From: Macrobrachium rosenbergii
Taxonomy: Eukaryota; Arthropoda; Malacostraca; Decapoda; Palaemonidae
DNA: 64,000 nt
Assembly (NCBI RefSeq): GCF_040412425.1
Contig: NC_089753.1
Location: 37,337,413-37,401,412, forward strand
Reading direction: 5' to 3'
Positions within the stretch are counted from its first letter, which is position 1; every line of letters begins with the position of its first letter. A program made the translations under genes and the position numbers. This document shows, one piece after another, positions 15,261 through 25,622 of this stretch. The notes beneath the pieces were generated by a model. It was not told the origin of the DNA. It searched no databases and saw nothing but the letters and a program-made list of their open reading frames with translations.

Positions 15261-15496
15261 ATGGAATGGAATGGAATATAGAGTTCAGGTCCCAGACCAA
15301 GCACTGGGACGTATGAGGGAAGAAAACCTCGCAGTTGCATATGACTCGTTAATAGAGGGTGGATAGCAAGACGGAAGAAGGATAATATGAATGGAGGTAT
15401 AGTAAAAGGAATGAAAGGGGTTGCAGCAAGGGTCCGAAGGGACGCTGCAAAAATACCTTTAGTAGTGCCTACAGTGCACCCCGCCTACGGGGATCA
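15261..15496 (+). mobile_element. SINE-like dispersed repeat, copy 1
   Basis: It starts ATGGAATGGAATGGAATATAG and runs through CACTGGGACGTATGAGG, AACCTCGCAGTTGCA, GGATAGCAAGACGGAAGAA and GGTATAGTAAAAGGAATGA to GTGCACCCCGCC. The reverse complement of 63537-63750 carries the same words in the same order, so this is a dispersed family. Copy 1 lacks about 50 bases in the middle that copy 2 keeps. I recognise this pattern from decapod genomes (established but unverified here). No clear tRNA A/B boxes were found. Confidence 0.75.
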
Positions 15497-15878
15497 AAAA
15501 ACTGTATAAGGCAAGATTCCCACAAAAAGGCCTGAAAGACGTGTCAGTACAATCTGGTAAACGTTAATGCTCAAAATAAGAAATATATACTGTATTTGGA
15601 GACTATTCCAGAAAATATTCCAAACATGGCTGAAAAACAGCCACCAATTACTATTTGTAAAAGAATAAAACAGGCCATGCTCAGCTTTTCCGGTCTTGCA
15701 TTCATCTGTGCACTTCATGTTGGTTTCTTTTACAAAGATTTTATAAATCTTCATAAATCCAAAAACGGAACAAGGATATTAGACAGTAATTATAAAGACA
15801 TCGAACCAACTTATTAGTTCTCGTTGACACGAAATTCTTCTGACATACCGACGAGTCCACGAGGATTTGTTTACAGCA

Positions 15879-15892
15879 GTTACCATGGCAAT
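15879..15892 (+). promoter_or_regulatory. RFX X-box candidate 1
   Basis: GTTACCATGGCAAT matches the palindromic X-box consensus GTNRCC-NN-RGYAAC at 11 of 12 specified positions (last base T instead of C). X-boxes bound by RFX factors (DAF-19 in worms, Rfx in flies) drive ciliary and IFT genes. It lies 2.4 kb upstream of the start codon in a locally CpG-richer segment, which fits a promoter separated from the coding start by an untraced 5' UTR exon. Confidence 0.6.
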
Positions 15893-16662
15893 GAAGATGC
15901 CAGCTATTTTTTAAAATGGAATTAATTTTCTTTTAGATCCAATGTTTTGGTTTTATAAGCCAAATTTTATGTTTTTATATATTAAAAATATTTTTTAAAA
16001 ATGCGTTATTTACAGTAGAAAGCATTTTAAATGACAGGTATTGAAATAGGTACAAGCACTATCTGGCACCTCTTCGCTCACCTGTCACGAAAATCAACAA
16101 CATACCAATGTTAAAACTACACGAGTTCGTGGCCACTGACTGTTTCTCCGGTGATGTCCCAGTTTTCTCTGGTTTGACGAGACATTGCAGCTTTCTGGTA
16201 ATTATCCTTTAAGGCTAATGACTAAAACTTATTAATTAGTGTCTCTTATTCAGGATCCGATTAGGAGGCTTGTTATGAAGTTAGTTAACCAACCAAGTGG
16301 TCTTACGTTTTGCCCCAGTTTCATTATTCGAGGTTAACCTGTTTCAGCAACCTGTGTTAATAAAACTATGTTAATTTCTCGCCAATACGAGATTGAATAA
16401 TTAGAATGATGGTGTGATGATGGTTGCCACGGTTTTTTTTTCGTATTTAAGGCATAACCTTCATGACTGGCAAGTTATTAACTAGCGAGATGGCATACTA
16501 GGCCTAGTGAGGCTAATTTGGAATGCTTCGTCAGTTTATGTAAGTCGCAAATTTCACCCAGACGACGTCTCGATAACCTCCAAGAGGTCTTTCTCAGCCT
16601 CGTGGACAAACCGTTTTTATGTATCAAAAAAGAAAATTGCCGTGAAAGGCTACTATAGTCAA

Positions 16663-16676
16663 GTAACCATGGTGAT
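16663..16676 (+). promoter_or_regulatory. RFX X-box candidate 2 (weaker)
   Basis: GTAACCATGGTGAT matches GTNRCC-NN-RGYAAC at 10 of 12 specified positions and has the same AT spacer as candidate 1, 784 bases away. It is weaker than candidate 1 and could be chance. A donor-like CAG|GTAGGC follows at 16738-16746 and another (ATGTAAGTC) at 16538-16546, either of which could end a non-coding first exon. Confidence 0.35.
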
Positions 16677-18226
16677 TTTTTTTTTAGCTAGTAACAACTT
16701 GACCTATGGTTTGGCATTCCAAGTGGGAATGAAGCCCCAGGTAGGCCCTAGTGTAGACCAGGGAAGGTTAAGTTAGGATATATCCATGGAATTGACATTG
16801 CCTTATTTCCATACATTTTTTATAGTTAACCATACATTCTTTATTGCTAATGGTAATCCAAATGAACCTTACATTTTTCAGACTGTATAGACTAAGGGGA
16901 AACATAAAAACAAGTGGTTTGAATTATCAATAATGGCTAAAGATCCATAAAACGACAGATGATTAGTCTGAAGTGCTTATGGTTCAGGAATCTGACTTTT
17001 ATTAATTTATCATATTCTCTCTCGACTTCTGACACCTTTATGGAGGTAATTAAAGTGATGCCCATTGGGATAGAGTCTTCACCTGCTTAGTATTTAAACT
17101 AGAGCTGTTAGACTAGACATTGCATTTCCAAATTCAGATTAGGTTTAGGTCAAGGCCATGAAGTGCAGTCAAGGTCTTTCTGTTGCCGCAGAAGGATATT
17201 GCTGTAGATATGAAAATATGTATTGCGCTGTGAAGGACACTAGGCTAGATATCAGTACGCTCAACTTTAGAACAAACAGTGGTACCTGTGATTTATTTAG
17301 AAACTGAAAACGCACCAGAGTTTTGTTCAGGTTCACTATTCGTCTTCTTGCCTTTATATCTTTTACCAGTGTGTGTGTGCCATAAGATTGAGCAGTTAAA
17401 TAGTTTCAATTTCCATATCAGTAAGGGAACTACTTGCATTCATAAATGTTAGGCACCTACTTTTTCAGTTGACCAGTGACATTTGATTCATATACAGTAT
17501 TACCAAATTCCTGCTGGTTAGTATGTCAGAAAGATAAATTTTCGAAGGAAGTTGGAAAGGCCATTCTGTGAATGTTCACATATCTATAAAATGCAGAATT
17601 TTATCAGGATAGAATAGGACTCAAAATGAGGTATTCTGCGCACTTATTTTGTGAAATTTAGATACTGAAACGTCTTTAGATTATTTTAGGCCAGTCAGAT
17701 TTTTAATTCATAGCCTGTTACATTATTGACATAAGAAATCTTTATTGTAAAAATTTGGGGTGTCTATGCTGGAGGAGCCTGTATGGCCAAGACAGAATAT
17801 TTTGATTTTCCTTACCACTAGGTCAGACTAGACTATCTCAATCCTAGGCTAAGATAAGGGAAGGTATATGAGGGTAACCTAATACTGTACCCATTCAGTA
17901 TATGTTAAAAGAAAATTCAATTACAATTAGTTTAATTTTAGTGTGAAAAAGGGTAGGCTGCAATATGTATTAATAACATTAACAGGTATAAATGGCAATG
18001 TAAGCCTAGAAGCTAAGACTAATTCAATCAGCAATGGAAAGTTTTCTAGTAAGCATCAAGGAATCACTTACAAATGGTTACAGAGTAGCTAACAACAGAA
18101 ATTAGTGCAAAAGTATGTTGGTTGTTTTGTTACAATCAGCTCAGTGGTCTGGTAAAACTAAGGCATACTTAACTTATACCTTGTCAAAGTACTTATAAGT
18201 TTCATGAATGTTAATTCCTTTCACAG
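16677..18226. other. Upstream or first-intron region, nothing recognised
   Basis: No conserved coding sequence is seen. It presumably holds the 3' part of the intron between a non-coding first exon and the ATG exon, ending in the acceptor TTAATTCCTTTCACAG. Confidence 0.4.
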
Positions 18227-18327
18227 GAGAAGCACAGGATGATTTTGAAGTGAAAACTCCGTACCTCATACCACCAGGAAAATGGAAACAACAGATGTTC
18301 GCAAGAGTTTTATACTCACAACAGCTG
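18227..18327 (+). CDS. DYNC2H1: DYNC2H1 exon 1 traced: 5' UTR end plus start codon (CDS from 18282), residues 1-15
   Basis: The acceptor TTTCACAG precedes 18227 and the donor is GTAAGAATT. ATG at 18282-18284 has A at -3 and G at +4. An in-frame TGA at 18246-18248 rules out a longer N-terminus from this exon. The peptide METTDVRKSFILTTA aligns with the vertebrate dynein-2 start (a short variable part followed by DVRK.FI.TT). Because an acceptor precedes it, at least one non-coding exon lies upstream. The exon ends in phase 1. Confidence 0.88.
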
Positions 18328-20556
18328 GTAAGAATTAGGTTTATAAAAAAGACAATAAAATAGTTTGGTACTGTACCAGGTTAGCCAGTTTTGTCAGGGA
18401 AATTATTTTGATCCAGGTATGTTGCATGAACACCCAAATCACTGACAAAAACTCTACTACAGATCCAGAATAATAGATGGCTTAGTTAGATAAATAACTA
18501 ATGCTGAGAATGTCAGCTACCAGGGTGGTTAAGGCCATTTGATCCAATGTGACTTTTCTCATTCTACATCACTTTTCAGCTTAGTTAACATTCTTATGAT
18601 CTGTTTCTGGCTTTTTCTGTGACAAACTATTTTGTGGTATGTTCAATATAATATTCTTGCTTTTTGATATGATGCTTTTATTCCTGCAATAATTAAGGTT
18701 TGTTGAATTAAGGTTCATTATAAAATTCAGTATACCTTATATAGTTCTTTGGTCAATTTTTCACCATTTATGTTGCATGTACTCTACTGTCCAAATGTAT
18801 TGACAGACCAGCTTAGTTGTCAGAGGCAGGTCATAGGGACCCAATTGATCCTTGCACCTGCATGTGGCAGAAAAGTTGTTCAAGGTTTGAGGAACACCAG
18901 CGAAGAATCTGTTTGTTCCTGTTGTTCTGCTCTCCCATTCCTGCCCTGTGGTTGCTTTGGAGAATGCCTTCCAACATCCCTTGGACAGTATTGATGTCTG
19001 TGCCTTTTTCCTGTTCAACTTGATCTGCTAAGTGATCACCCTTGAGCCAATCACCCCCAATCTCAAGGTGACTCTGGTGATTCCATGGCCAATCTGCTGG
19101 ACCTTTTTGTTAGAGCACCAAGAGTTACCCTATTTTCCTGCACTGCTTTATCAGCTAAATTTACTAAGGTACCACCAATCTGTAGAGTTGCTTACACTTC
19201 ATGGGTGAAACTATCCAGCTCACCCTGTGAGATTGAGGCTTTTGTCATACAGTTGTGTATGCGATGTCAGGTACTGTCTGAAAATCCATAGCAAATGTCT
19301 ACCAAATAAAGTGTATCTTCTTGTTTTTAGATACTTTATCTTTAGGATTTGTAGCAAAAGGACAGCACATTACATGAGTATACAGTGGTGAAAGGTTAGT
19401 TGAATGTAAGGTGATGTGTACCTCTTTCCTGTCATCTGTCTTCTGTTGTAGTTGGCAGATGGGACTCTCCCCATTCCCCCTTTTAACATGGGGGATAGGG
19501 TCAGGTGTAGAGCATTATTATCTGGGATATTGTGATGATATGCTTCTGAGCTGGTCTTTCTACCCCACACTGAAAACCATAGGTCTCTTAATTTTTCTAG
19601 AATGTTACATACAAGTCAAACTCTGGCATAGGGACCTGTGACTGGTGGCATCATGTGTGCCAGGCTCTACAGTTGGTTATAGGAGTTATCCTTCCCCTGC
19701 TGACATCTGTGACAAGGTAGCTGACATTGCTGGCTGGAAGAATAACATCAATTATGTTCTTTAGATGGTATCCATACTTTTCATCTAGGGAGTCAGTCTC
19801 GTAAGAGGTGAAGGTTTTTATCTGGATGGGAACAGATTGCAGATTCAATGCGATTTGCATTTTTCCTTTTCACAGAAACTCTAAAGCCTTTTATCTAATC
19901 GCCTCTAATCAACCCTGTGTCTTGGTGCCTGTTGCTACAAGTAAACATGATTCTCCTAGTCAAGTGAATGGATGGGTTCCCCTTCCTTTCCCTGCCACTA
20001 ATTATCTACCTTGTTACCAAGCTTCAATGATTGAACCAGCTTTAGCCTAAGGTAATCCATATTAAAAACTTCAGGTATGTATATCTAGGAAGAATGCAAA
20101 TTCAGTTGAACTTGCAATGCTTTATATGTTCGGAACAACCTAATGAAAAACACTGCATCATACATTAAATGCAACTCCGTACTCATGCTATACATATACA
20201 GTTCAGTGTAGTAAGTAATAAAAAGCATATTCACATATATCTAAGCTTTTGAATGATCATTAGTTTCATCTCAGTTAAAATTGAGATATTTTGATGATAT
20301 ATCCAAACTTAGCCCATCCTCTGAAAGCAATGATATTGTGAATGTTCAGAGTTGCATGTGATTTTACAGGGGTTATTATGTACTGTACTCTATAATAGTA
20401 ACAGTGCTCCAATTGTTTCTCCTAGGCAGTGTAATTTTTAAAATTTTGTGGTGTAGCTTGTAGTATATGCACAGGTTTTATCAACTGATACTTTGGTCTG
20501 TGAGTTTCTGTGTAAAGATTATTTTACCTTAATAACTGTTTTTTTTTTTTTGGCAG
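18328..20556 (+). other. Intron 1 (after ATG exon) with repeat-like segment
   Basis: The 2229-bp intron is bounded by GTAAGA and GGCAG. About 18740-20100 is less AT-rich than the flanks and has open frames on both strands without recognisable family. It is likely a decayed transposon. Its end at 20001-20043 shares a core with 21391-21440 and 49791-49830. Confidence 0.5.
20001..20043 (-). repeat. Dispersed repeat end, copy a
   Basis: The reverse complement reads GCTGGTTCAATCATTGAAGC then TTGGTAACAAGGTAG. The core GTAACAAGGTAG with the preceding pyrimidine/purine pattern recurs at 21391-21440 (+) and 49791-49830 (-). Element class unknown. Confidence 0.55.
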
Positions 20557-20705
20557 GAAATTACTTCAAAATCCCTTTGGGAGATCCTTCATTGGCTGCA
20601 TCTCTTGATGATGAAAACCTCAATTCATTTCTTGATTCTGGCAATTCCCAGCTTTTGGGAGCCCAGATTATTGCAGATGAGAAGAGAATTTTATTCAGTA
20701 CTAAG
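20557..20705 (+). CDS. DYNC2H1: DYNC2H1 exon 2, residues 16-65
   Basis: A strong T-tract and GGCAG precede the exon, and the donor is GTATG. The split glycine codon gives AGNYFKIPLG, matching the tail start of the family. It contains LNSFLDSGNSQLL, aligned with the family's (N)NFLDDGNQ-type segment. It ends in phase 0. The reading frame stays open into the intron for 72 bases, but the alignment and the donor place the end here. Confidence 0.92.
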
Positions 20706-20879
20706 GTATGTTTACTTTTCTCAATTGCCATTTCTTGTACTATTGATATGAAATGTTTGTCATCTAATATGTTGTAAAGAATGGGATATTTTTGAAAGAA
20801 ATAGTTTCTAGTTCTACCATGCTTATGAGGGGATGAATAAGATTCTGCCTGAATTTTAAACTTTACTTGTTGGTTGTAG

Positions 20880-21047
20880 GTGGATTCATCAGTGAAGAAA
20901 GATAAGCTGTTGGTTTTCTTCAAGGTCAAGCCAGAAGTTATCACTGATGAAAATTTATCAAATATTTTTGTGTCATCAATGATTGATTCTCCAGTATCTT
21001 CCTTGTATCATTCTCTTCAGAAACTTTATGCTCCTATTTTACTACAG
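20880..21047 (+). CDS. DYNC2H1: DYNC2H1 exon 3, residues 66-121
   Basis: The acceptor is TTGTAG and the donor GTAAAG, with both ends in phase 0. It encodes the conserved DKLLVFFKVKPEVITDENL and SSMIDSPVSSLY segments of the dynein-2 tail. Confidence 0.95.
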
Positions 21048-21390
21048 GTAAAGAATTATCTGCAAGTTGTGATGTTGCAAAGTTTTTGATACTGCTTTTG
21101 ATATAACTGAAATTTAATTCTTTTCCAGCAGCTGTATACCACATTTCTCCCTCAATTCTTCATTCATAACACGGTCTTCCTACCTCAGGCTGGCCATAAA
21201 TCTCAGCATTCTTTACTCACACTTTTTCAGAATCTGTGCCATATTGTCTATCAGTTCCCATGTTACTTTAGCATGATATTTTAGGCGTTAAGCACATTTT
21301 GTAAGTTTTTTTTGTCTGTCAATGAGATATTTTTTCCTGCAAGAATACAAACCGTCACCTTTACCTTCTGTTTAAGAGTATTCCTCAGCA

Positions 21391-21440
21391 TGAGCTGGAA
21401 TCAGCTGTTGCAACTTAGTAACAAGGTAGTTAACTGGTAA
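21391..21440 (+). repeat. Dispersed repeat end, copy b
   Basis: GAGCTGGAATCAGCTG then ACTTAGTAACAAGGTAGTTA aligns with copies a and c. It is inverted relative to copy a, so exons 2 and 3 lie between inverted copies. Confidence 0.55.
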
Positions 21441-21499
21441 TTGATGGGTAAGTGGGGGAAACTTCCACTCACCTACTGTCACCAAGCACTTTTCTCCCA

Positions 21500-22560
21500 T
21501 TGAGTGCCAGCTGCTAAGGTGAGACTTTTCTTTACTAGCATTCATGGTGATTTTTCTTGTACAGTACAATGAATGTGCCATGGAAGAATGAACAGCAAAG
21601 GTGTGAAGGATGTGAGCAAGTATGTGGTTACTTCTTGTCCTGTGTGATTTTGAATCCCATTGATATTGTTCCTTCTGTAGGTATAGGGCCTGCAGTCCTG
21701 ATTTTCCCTGTAGGGAGTGTGCAGATTGTCTTTGCAGTAGAAGAGGTTTGGAAACAAGATGAAAGACTAAAATGCATTAGTAAGTATTGCTTGGAGGAAA
21801 TACTCCTTTGACACCACTGAATCTTTTTGGTTTCTTACCCCCTAACCACTCTCCCCCTTCCTCCCTCAAAGCGTCCTTCTACTCATGCCGCATGTACACC
21901 TTTAGTAGCTTAGTCTACGAGGATTATGTATGGGAAGGTGGGTAATCAACACTCTCATCTAGTGATGAATCATTATGTCAGCTGCTTGATGATGACTTTG
22001 ACTCAGTATTTGTGAAAGATAGGGCCTTCCCTTGGTATTCTGGAGAGCTCATGTGCTTCTTTTCTGGACCACTCAACCTTGGCTAAGCTTTGTTGAGCCT
22101 CCATTATCAGTCATCCTACTCATTGGAGATGCCCTGAGACATTGGCCACGGTTGTTGCTCCATTGCCCTCTGGTTCCCTCACTTCAACCAGTTCTTGTGA
22201 GTCATTAGAGGAGATTAAGACATGTGTAAGGAGCACATTGAAGAAGTGCAGGTGCCTTGCTTCTTCTTCCTCTTCCTCCTCCTTGTTGTCTGCCCATACT
22301 TCCACTTGGACTTTTGAGTGAGCACCTTCTGAAACTGCTGCTGATCTCATGAAGAACACCTGCTGGGGGAAAGAAAAAGATAAAATGAAAATTAATTTTA
22401 AAGTGAATGACACAAGGTAATCCTGAACAGTTCCAAAAATCTGGGAAATCTGGGAGCTGTAGCCATCCAGCAGACACACAAAAAGGGTCTTCAGTAAACC
22501 ACTTGGGACTTAAGTGGTCCTTAGCACATGCGTCAACCTACTGGGATCAGTTGATCTTTT
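21500..22560 (+). pseudogene. Possible decayed retroelement ORF1 (gag-like)
   Basis: Within intron 3 the + strand shows broken coding-like sequence: a cysteine-spaced stretch CSPDFPCRECADCLCSRRG (about 21690-21760) and, further on, a serine run SSSSSSS next to LKKCRCLA (about 22240-22290), interrupted by stops and frame changes. Cysteine clusters and serine-rich linkers occur in retrotransposon ORF1 proteins, but I cannot assign a family. Confidence 0.3.
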
Positions 22561-22994
22561 TTCTTTTAGAGTCAAATGATGTGTCTTGGTTTTCACCACA
22601 TAGCACACAAAATAGCATGTGTTGAAATAGTACTAAAGGTATTCTGGGGGAACAGAAACAAACTTTTAATATCTTATGTGTTAATTTTAAGAACCTGTGC
22701 TGTATAGTTAGAATACTTCACAAGCCCCAGATTTATTTCTGTACAGTATGTCTTAAATCATGCGGTGTATAGTTAAAGACCAAGTGACATTAAAGGTAAA
22801 CAATAGGACTTAAGTTGTGCATATATTTGACTAATTTGACTTAGCCCAGTAATCTGACTGTTTGATACCCATATATCTAACAGATCAGAGGCTTAGGTCT
22901 CCTTCCTTTGAATTCTCTTATTCAGGAAGTGTGACCGGGTGTGCCGAACCTCCAGTCGGTTCAGGATTCTCATACCTCCCACCAAGAGTGAGTC

Positions 22995-23350
22995 TATCCT
23001 AATGTTAAGACCCAGGTTTGTTCTGCGTATGAAAAAATGACAAATTTAAATTAATTTTATTTTTCATAGCCAATGAACCCACGGTCTTAACATTTACTGC
23101 CCACCTCTAGCTGCCCCTCTTCAGTTAACATTGGGCTGGAAGAAAACTGATACGTCACAGGGTTGAGATTGGGTCGCTAGCTGCATCCCACCTCATCTCC
23201 GTGACAGATACCAGGTGCCACCAATTCCTTGCATAAACAATTATTGTTTTTATTTTTACCAGTTTCCAGCTGGCGCCAGAAGATTTATCCTAATGTTAAG
23301 ACCGCAGATTTGTTAGCTATGAAAAATACAAATAAAGTTAAATTTGTCAT
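22995..23350. mobile_element. Foldback/MITE-like element in intron 3
   Basis: Arms 23037-23097 and 23289-23350 are inverted copies (ATGACAAATTTAA...GGTCTTAACATT versus AATGTTAAGACC...TTAAATTTGTCAT). A third copy of the motif TATCCTAATGTTAAGACC lies in direct orientation at 22995-23012 relative to 23286-23303. The structure is typical of a non-autonomous DNA transposon, possibly nested or rearranged. Confidence 0.65.
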
Positions 23351-23643
23351 GTTATCACTATTTAGAATGGTTCTGTGTTAATTCAGTCAAAAAAATATGC
23401 ATATCCCTCAGTGGAGATGGGGAAATTAGTGTGATAAGGACTCTTCACATTGAACTTTGGCTGGAAGATAACAAACAAAAACAGGAAACAGAAAACCCAG
23501 GTTCAGTCTGCTCACCCTTACTGCTACCAGAATTAATAAAGATGAGAAAGAAATATTTAATAAATTGCCCTGGGTTGCTTCCATAATGAACAGAAGCTTT
23601 TCATTCACACCGTCACAATGGTGAAAACACAAATACCCTACTC

Positions 23644-23758
<115 letters not shown>

Positions 23759-24287
23759 GAGTGTAAGATGGTGGCATTTGGCATATTAAACTTGTGAAAC
23801 TAGTTCTTATTTGTTTTTTCTTGTACTCTAATTTTCTTGTTTTTCTTGTGTTACCACCATACCTTGTGTAATAATAATTTTTTTCTTTATATTTATTGAA
23901 ATTTGTAATGCCATCTATAGGAATTTTCAAGAGGATGCATATTCAGCCATGAGAGTACAAGTTTCTTTTATTACCTATATTTCACTCATTTTTTTTCTTC
24001 CAGTACAGTCAGTGTATTACTGGTATATTTTTCAAATACAGTACTTAAAGGCATTTTTTTAAAAATGAAAATGGTTGTTTACACAAAATTTGTGGACATA
24101 ATAACTTGGAATTTTTCTTAATGTGGGCCAAAATTCTGTGGACAAAGATGTCAAAACTGTATGTAAATGTAGAGTGATAAATGTACTTTGCATTGCAGTA
24201 CAGTATATGTAAGTTAATTGGATTTGGACATTGTCATCCCTACTAAAATATTCTTTCTGTGGTTGTTAATGTAACTTCTGTTTCCAG

Positions 24288-24429
24288 GATTCAGAATGGA
24301 GCAGCACACTCGATCCAAAACTTCAAGAATTAGTGACAGAGCTCTCAGAAGGGCTAGGCAGTATGTTGAGGAAGCAGAATCCAATTGATGGTGGATCTCA
24401 TGCATCTGGTGGGAAAAAACCATTAGCAG
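24288..24429 (+). CDS. DYNC2H1: DYNC2H1 exon 4, residues 122-168
   Basis: The acceptor is TTTCCAG and the donor GTAATT, ending in phase 1. The peptide DSEWSSTLDPKLQELVTELS matches the family pattern D.EWS...DPKLQ.L..EL. The second half is a glycine- and lysine-rich variable stretch. Confidence 0.93.
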
Positions 24430-24596
24430 GTAATTTATGATGTTAACTGTTGTGAACAGGAAGATGCATCCCATGAAAAACTGATGCTCTAATGCTGTGT
24501 TGTTTTTAGTGTGTTACCTTTGGGTTTCTGAGATCTTTCTTGTCACTGGTGTAGTATGGAATTGCATTATTTGGAACGAATCTTACCTATTGTTAA

Positions 24597-24906
24597 AGTT
24601 AGCTTATATCTTCACATCATTAGCTGCAATCGGCATACAAAATAAAAAAAAATATTGCTTGGCTAACCCGCTAGGACTGTCTCTCTAATCACCTGTTTCC
24701 CACCAGGTGGCGCTGGAATGTTTACATTCTTGTGAGAGTTCGTCATGCCATGTCCGTATGCAGGTGATGTTGAAAGAACGTAAACATTCCAGCGCCACTT
24801 GGTGGAGAACAGTTGATAACAGAGACAGTCCTAGCTGGTTAGCCAAGAGCTATTGTTTTATTTTGTATGGCGATTGCACCTAGTGGAGCAAAGATATAAG
24901 CTAACT
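24597..24906. mobile_element. MITE-like element with about 128-bp inverted repeats and TTAA flanks
   Basis: The left arm 24597-24725 (AGTTAGCTTATATCTT...CGCTGGAATGTTTAC) is inverted at 24780-24906 (GTAAACATTCCAGCG...AAGATATAAGCTAACT). TTAA sits immediately outside both ends (24593-24596, 24907-24910). A TTAA target duplication is the hallmark of piggyBac-type (and some other) DNA transposons, so this looks like a non-autonomous derivative. It lies in intron 4. Confidence 0.8.
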
Positions 24907-25006
24907 TTAATTGTAGGTATCCAAATAATTAATTTTATCATGAAAATTATAATTTCTCAAGTTTCTCTAACTTGCCATTGGAATATTAACTTTTTGAAAT
25001 TGACAG

Positions 25007-25133
25007 GTATATTGAATGTGAAGGATGAAGCTGATTATTGGGCTGAAGTAACAAATAACCCCAAAAATCGTGATGAAAAGGAAATGGCAAAAAACTTTTA
25101 CTCTATTTTAGAGCCAATAGCTAAAGACTTTAG
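25007..25133 (+). CDS. DYNC2H1: DYNC2H1 exon 5, residues 169-210
   Basis: The acceptor is TTGACAG and the donor GTAAGTT, running from phase 1 to phase 2. It encodes GILNVKDEADYWAEV and a helix ending in EPIAKDF, which aligns with the tail segment around ETIAREF of vertebrate dynein-2. Confidence 0.93.
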
Positions 25134-25471
25134 GTAAGTTGTATTTGAAGTACTGTACTCTTTTTCACTTTTTAATATCAGCAAAGTACCTTTTAAGTAC
25201 CTATAGCTTATACAGTATGGTGGTATGAAAATAATTGATTGCATTTTTTGACACATATAATTATGAGTGCACACTTTATTTTATATGTAAGGAGAAGTCA
25301 GTTAAATGAATAAATTTTTCTGTAATAGATACTTAATATGTTTCAAGAATTTCTAGCAAGAGTGCTTGGCACTTGGCACTTGCCGCTTGTTGATATTAAT
25401 GATTCTTTATTATTAAGCCTAAGAAGATAATTCCAGTGTAGTGCTTGTCTTTAGTACTAAATTTTTTCCAG

Positions 25472-25622
25472 TGGACTGGATGCTGTAACATTTTTAGATG
25501 CAGAGGATATATTAGATAACACCCAGAATGCTCTTGATGAACTTTGGAGGCTTGATTATCCTCAAAATAGAATGACTCATTTACTGGACATCTTGGGAAA
25601 CCAGCTTACACGTTATGTGCAG
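25472..25622 (+). CDS. DYNC2H1: DYNC2H1 exon 6, residues 211-261
   Basis: The acceptor is TTTCCAG and the donor GTATGT, ending in phase 0. It contains NRMTHLLDILG, corresponding to the family's SRMLHLLDIIG motif in the tail. Confidence 0.93.

Noticed and set aside
15596..15817. 73-codon frame with a hydrophobic segment just upstream of the X-box.
   Set aside because: No family is recognised, the opposite strand is also open, and it adjoins a SINE-like repeat. There is not enough support for a gene.
15825..15872. Hammerhead-ribozyme-like words (GAAA, then CCGACGAGTCC and GAGGA).
   Set aside because: The core needs CTGANGA and GAAA placed around three helices. Here the first reads CCGACGA, no GAAA follows the putative stem II, and the upstream GAAA is too close for two helices.
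16507..16776. 89-codon frame near X-box candidate 2.
   Set aside because: No recognisable domain. The region more plausibly contains promoter or 5' UTR sequence with a donor-like CAG|GTAGGC at its end.
18237..18284. Alternative acceptor GCACAG at 18231-18236 for the first traced exon.
   Set aside because: It lacks its own pyrimidine tract and is 10 bases after a better acceptor. It would not change the protein.
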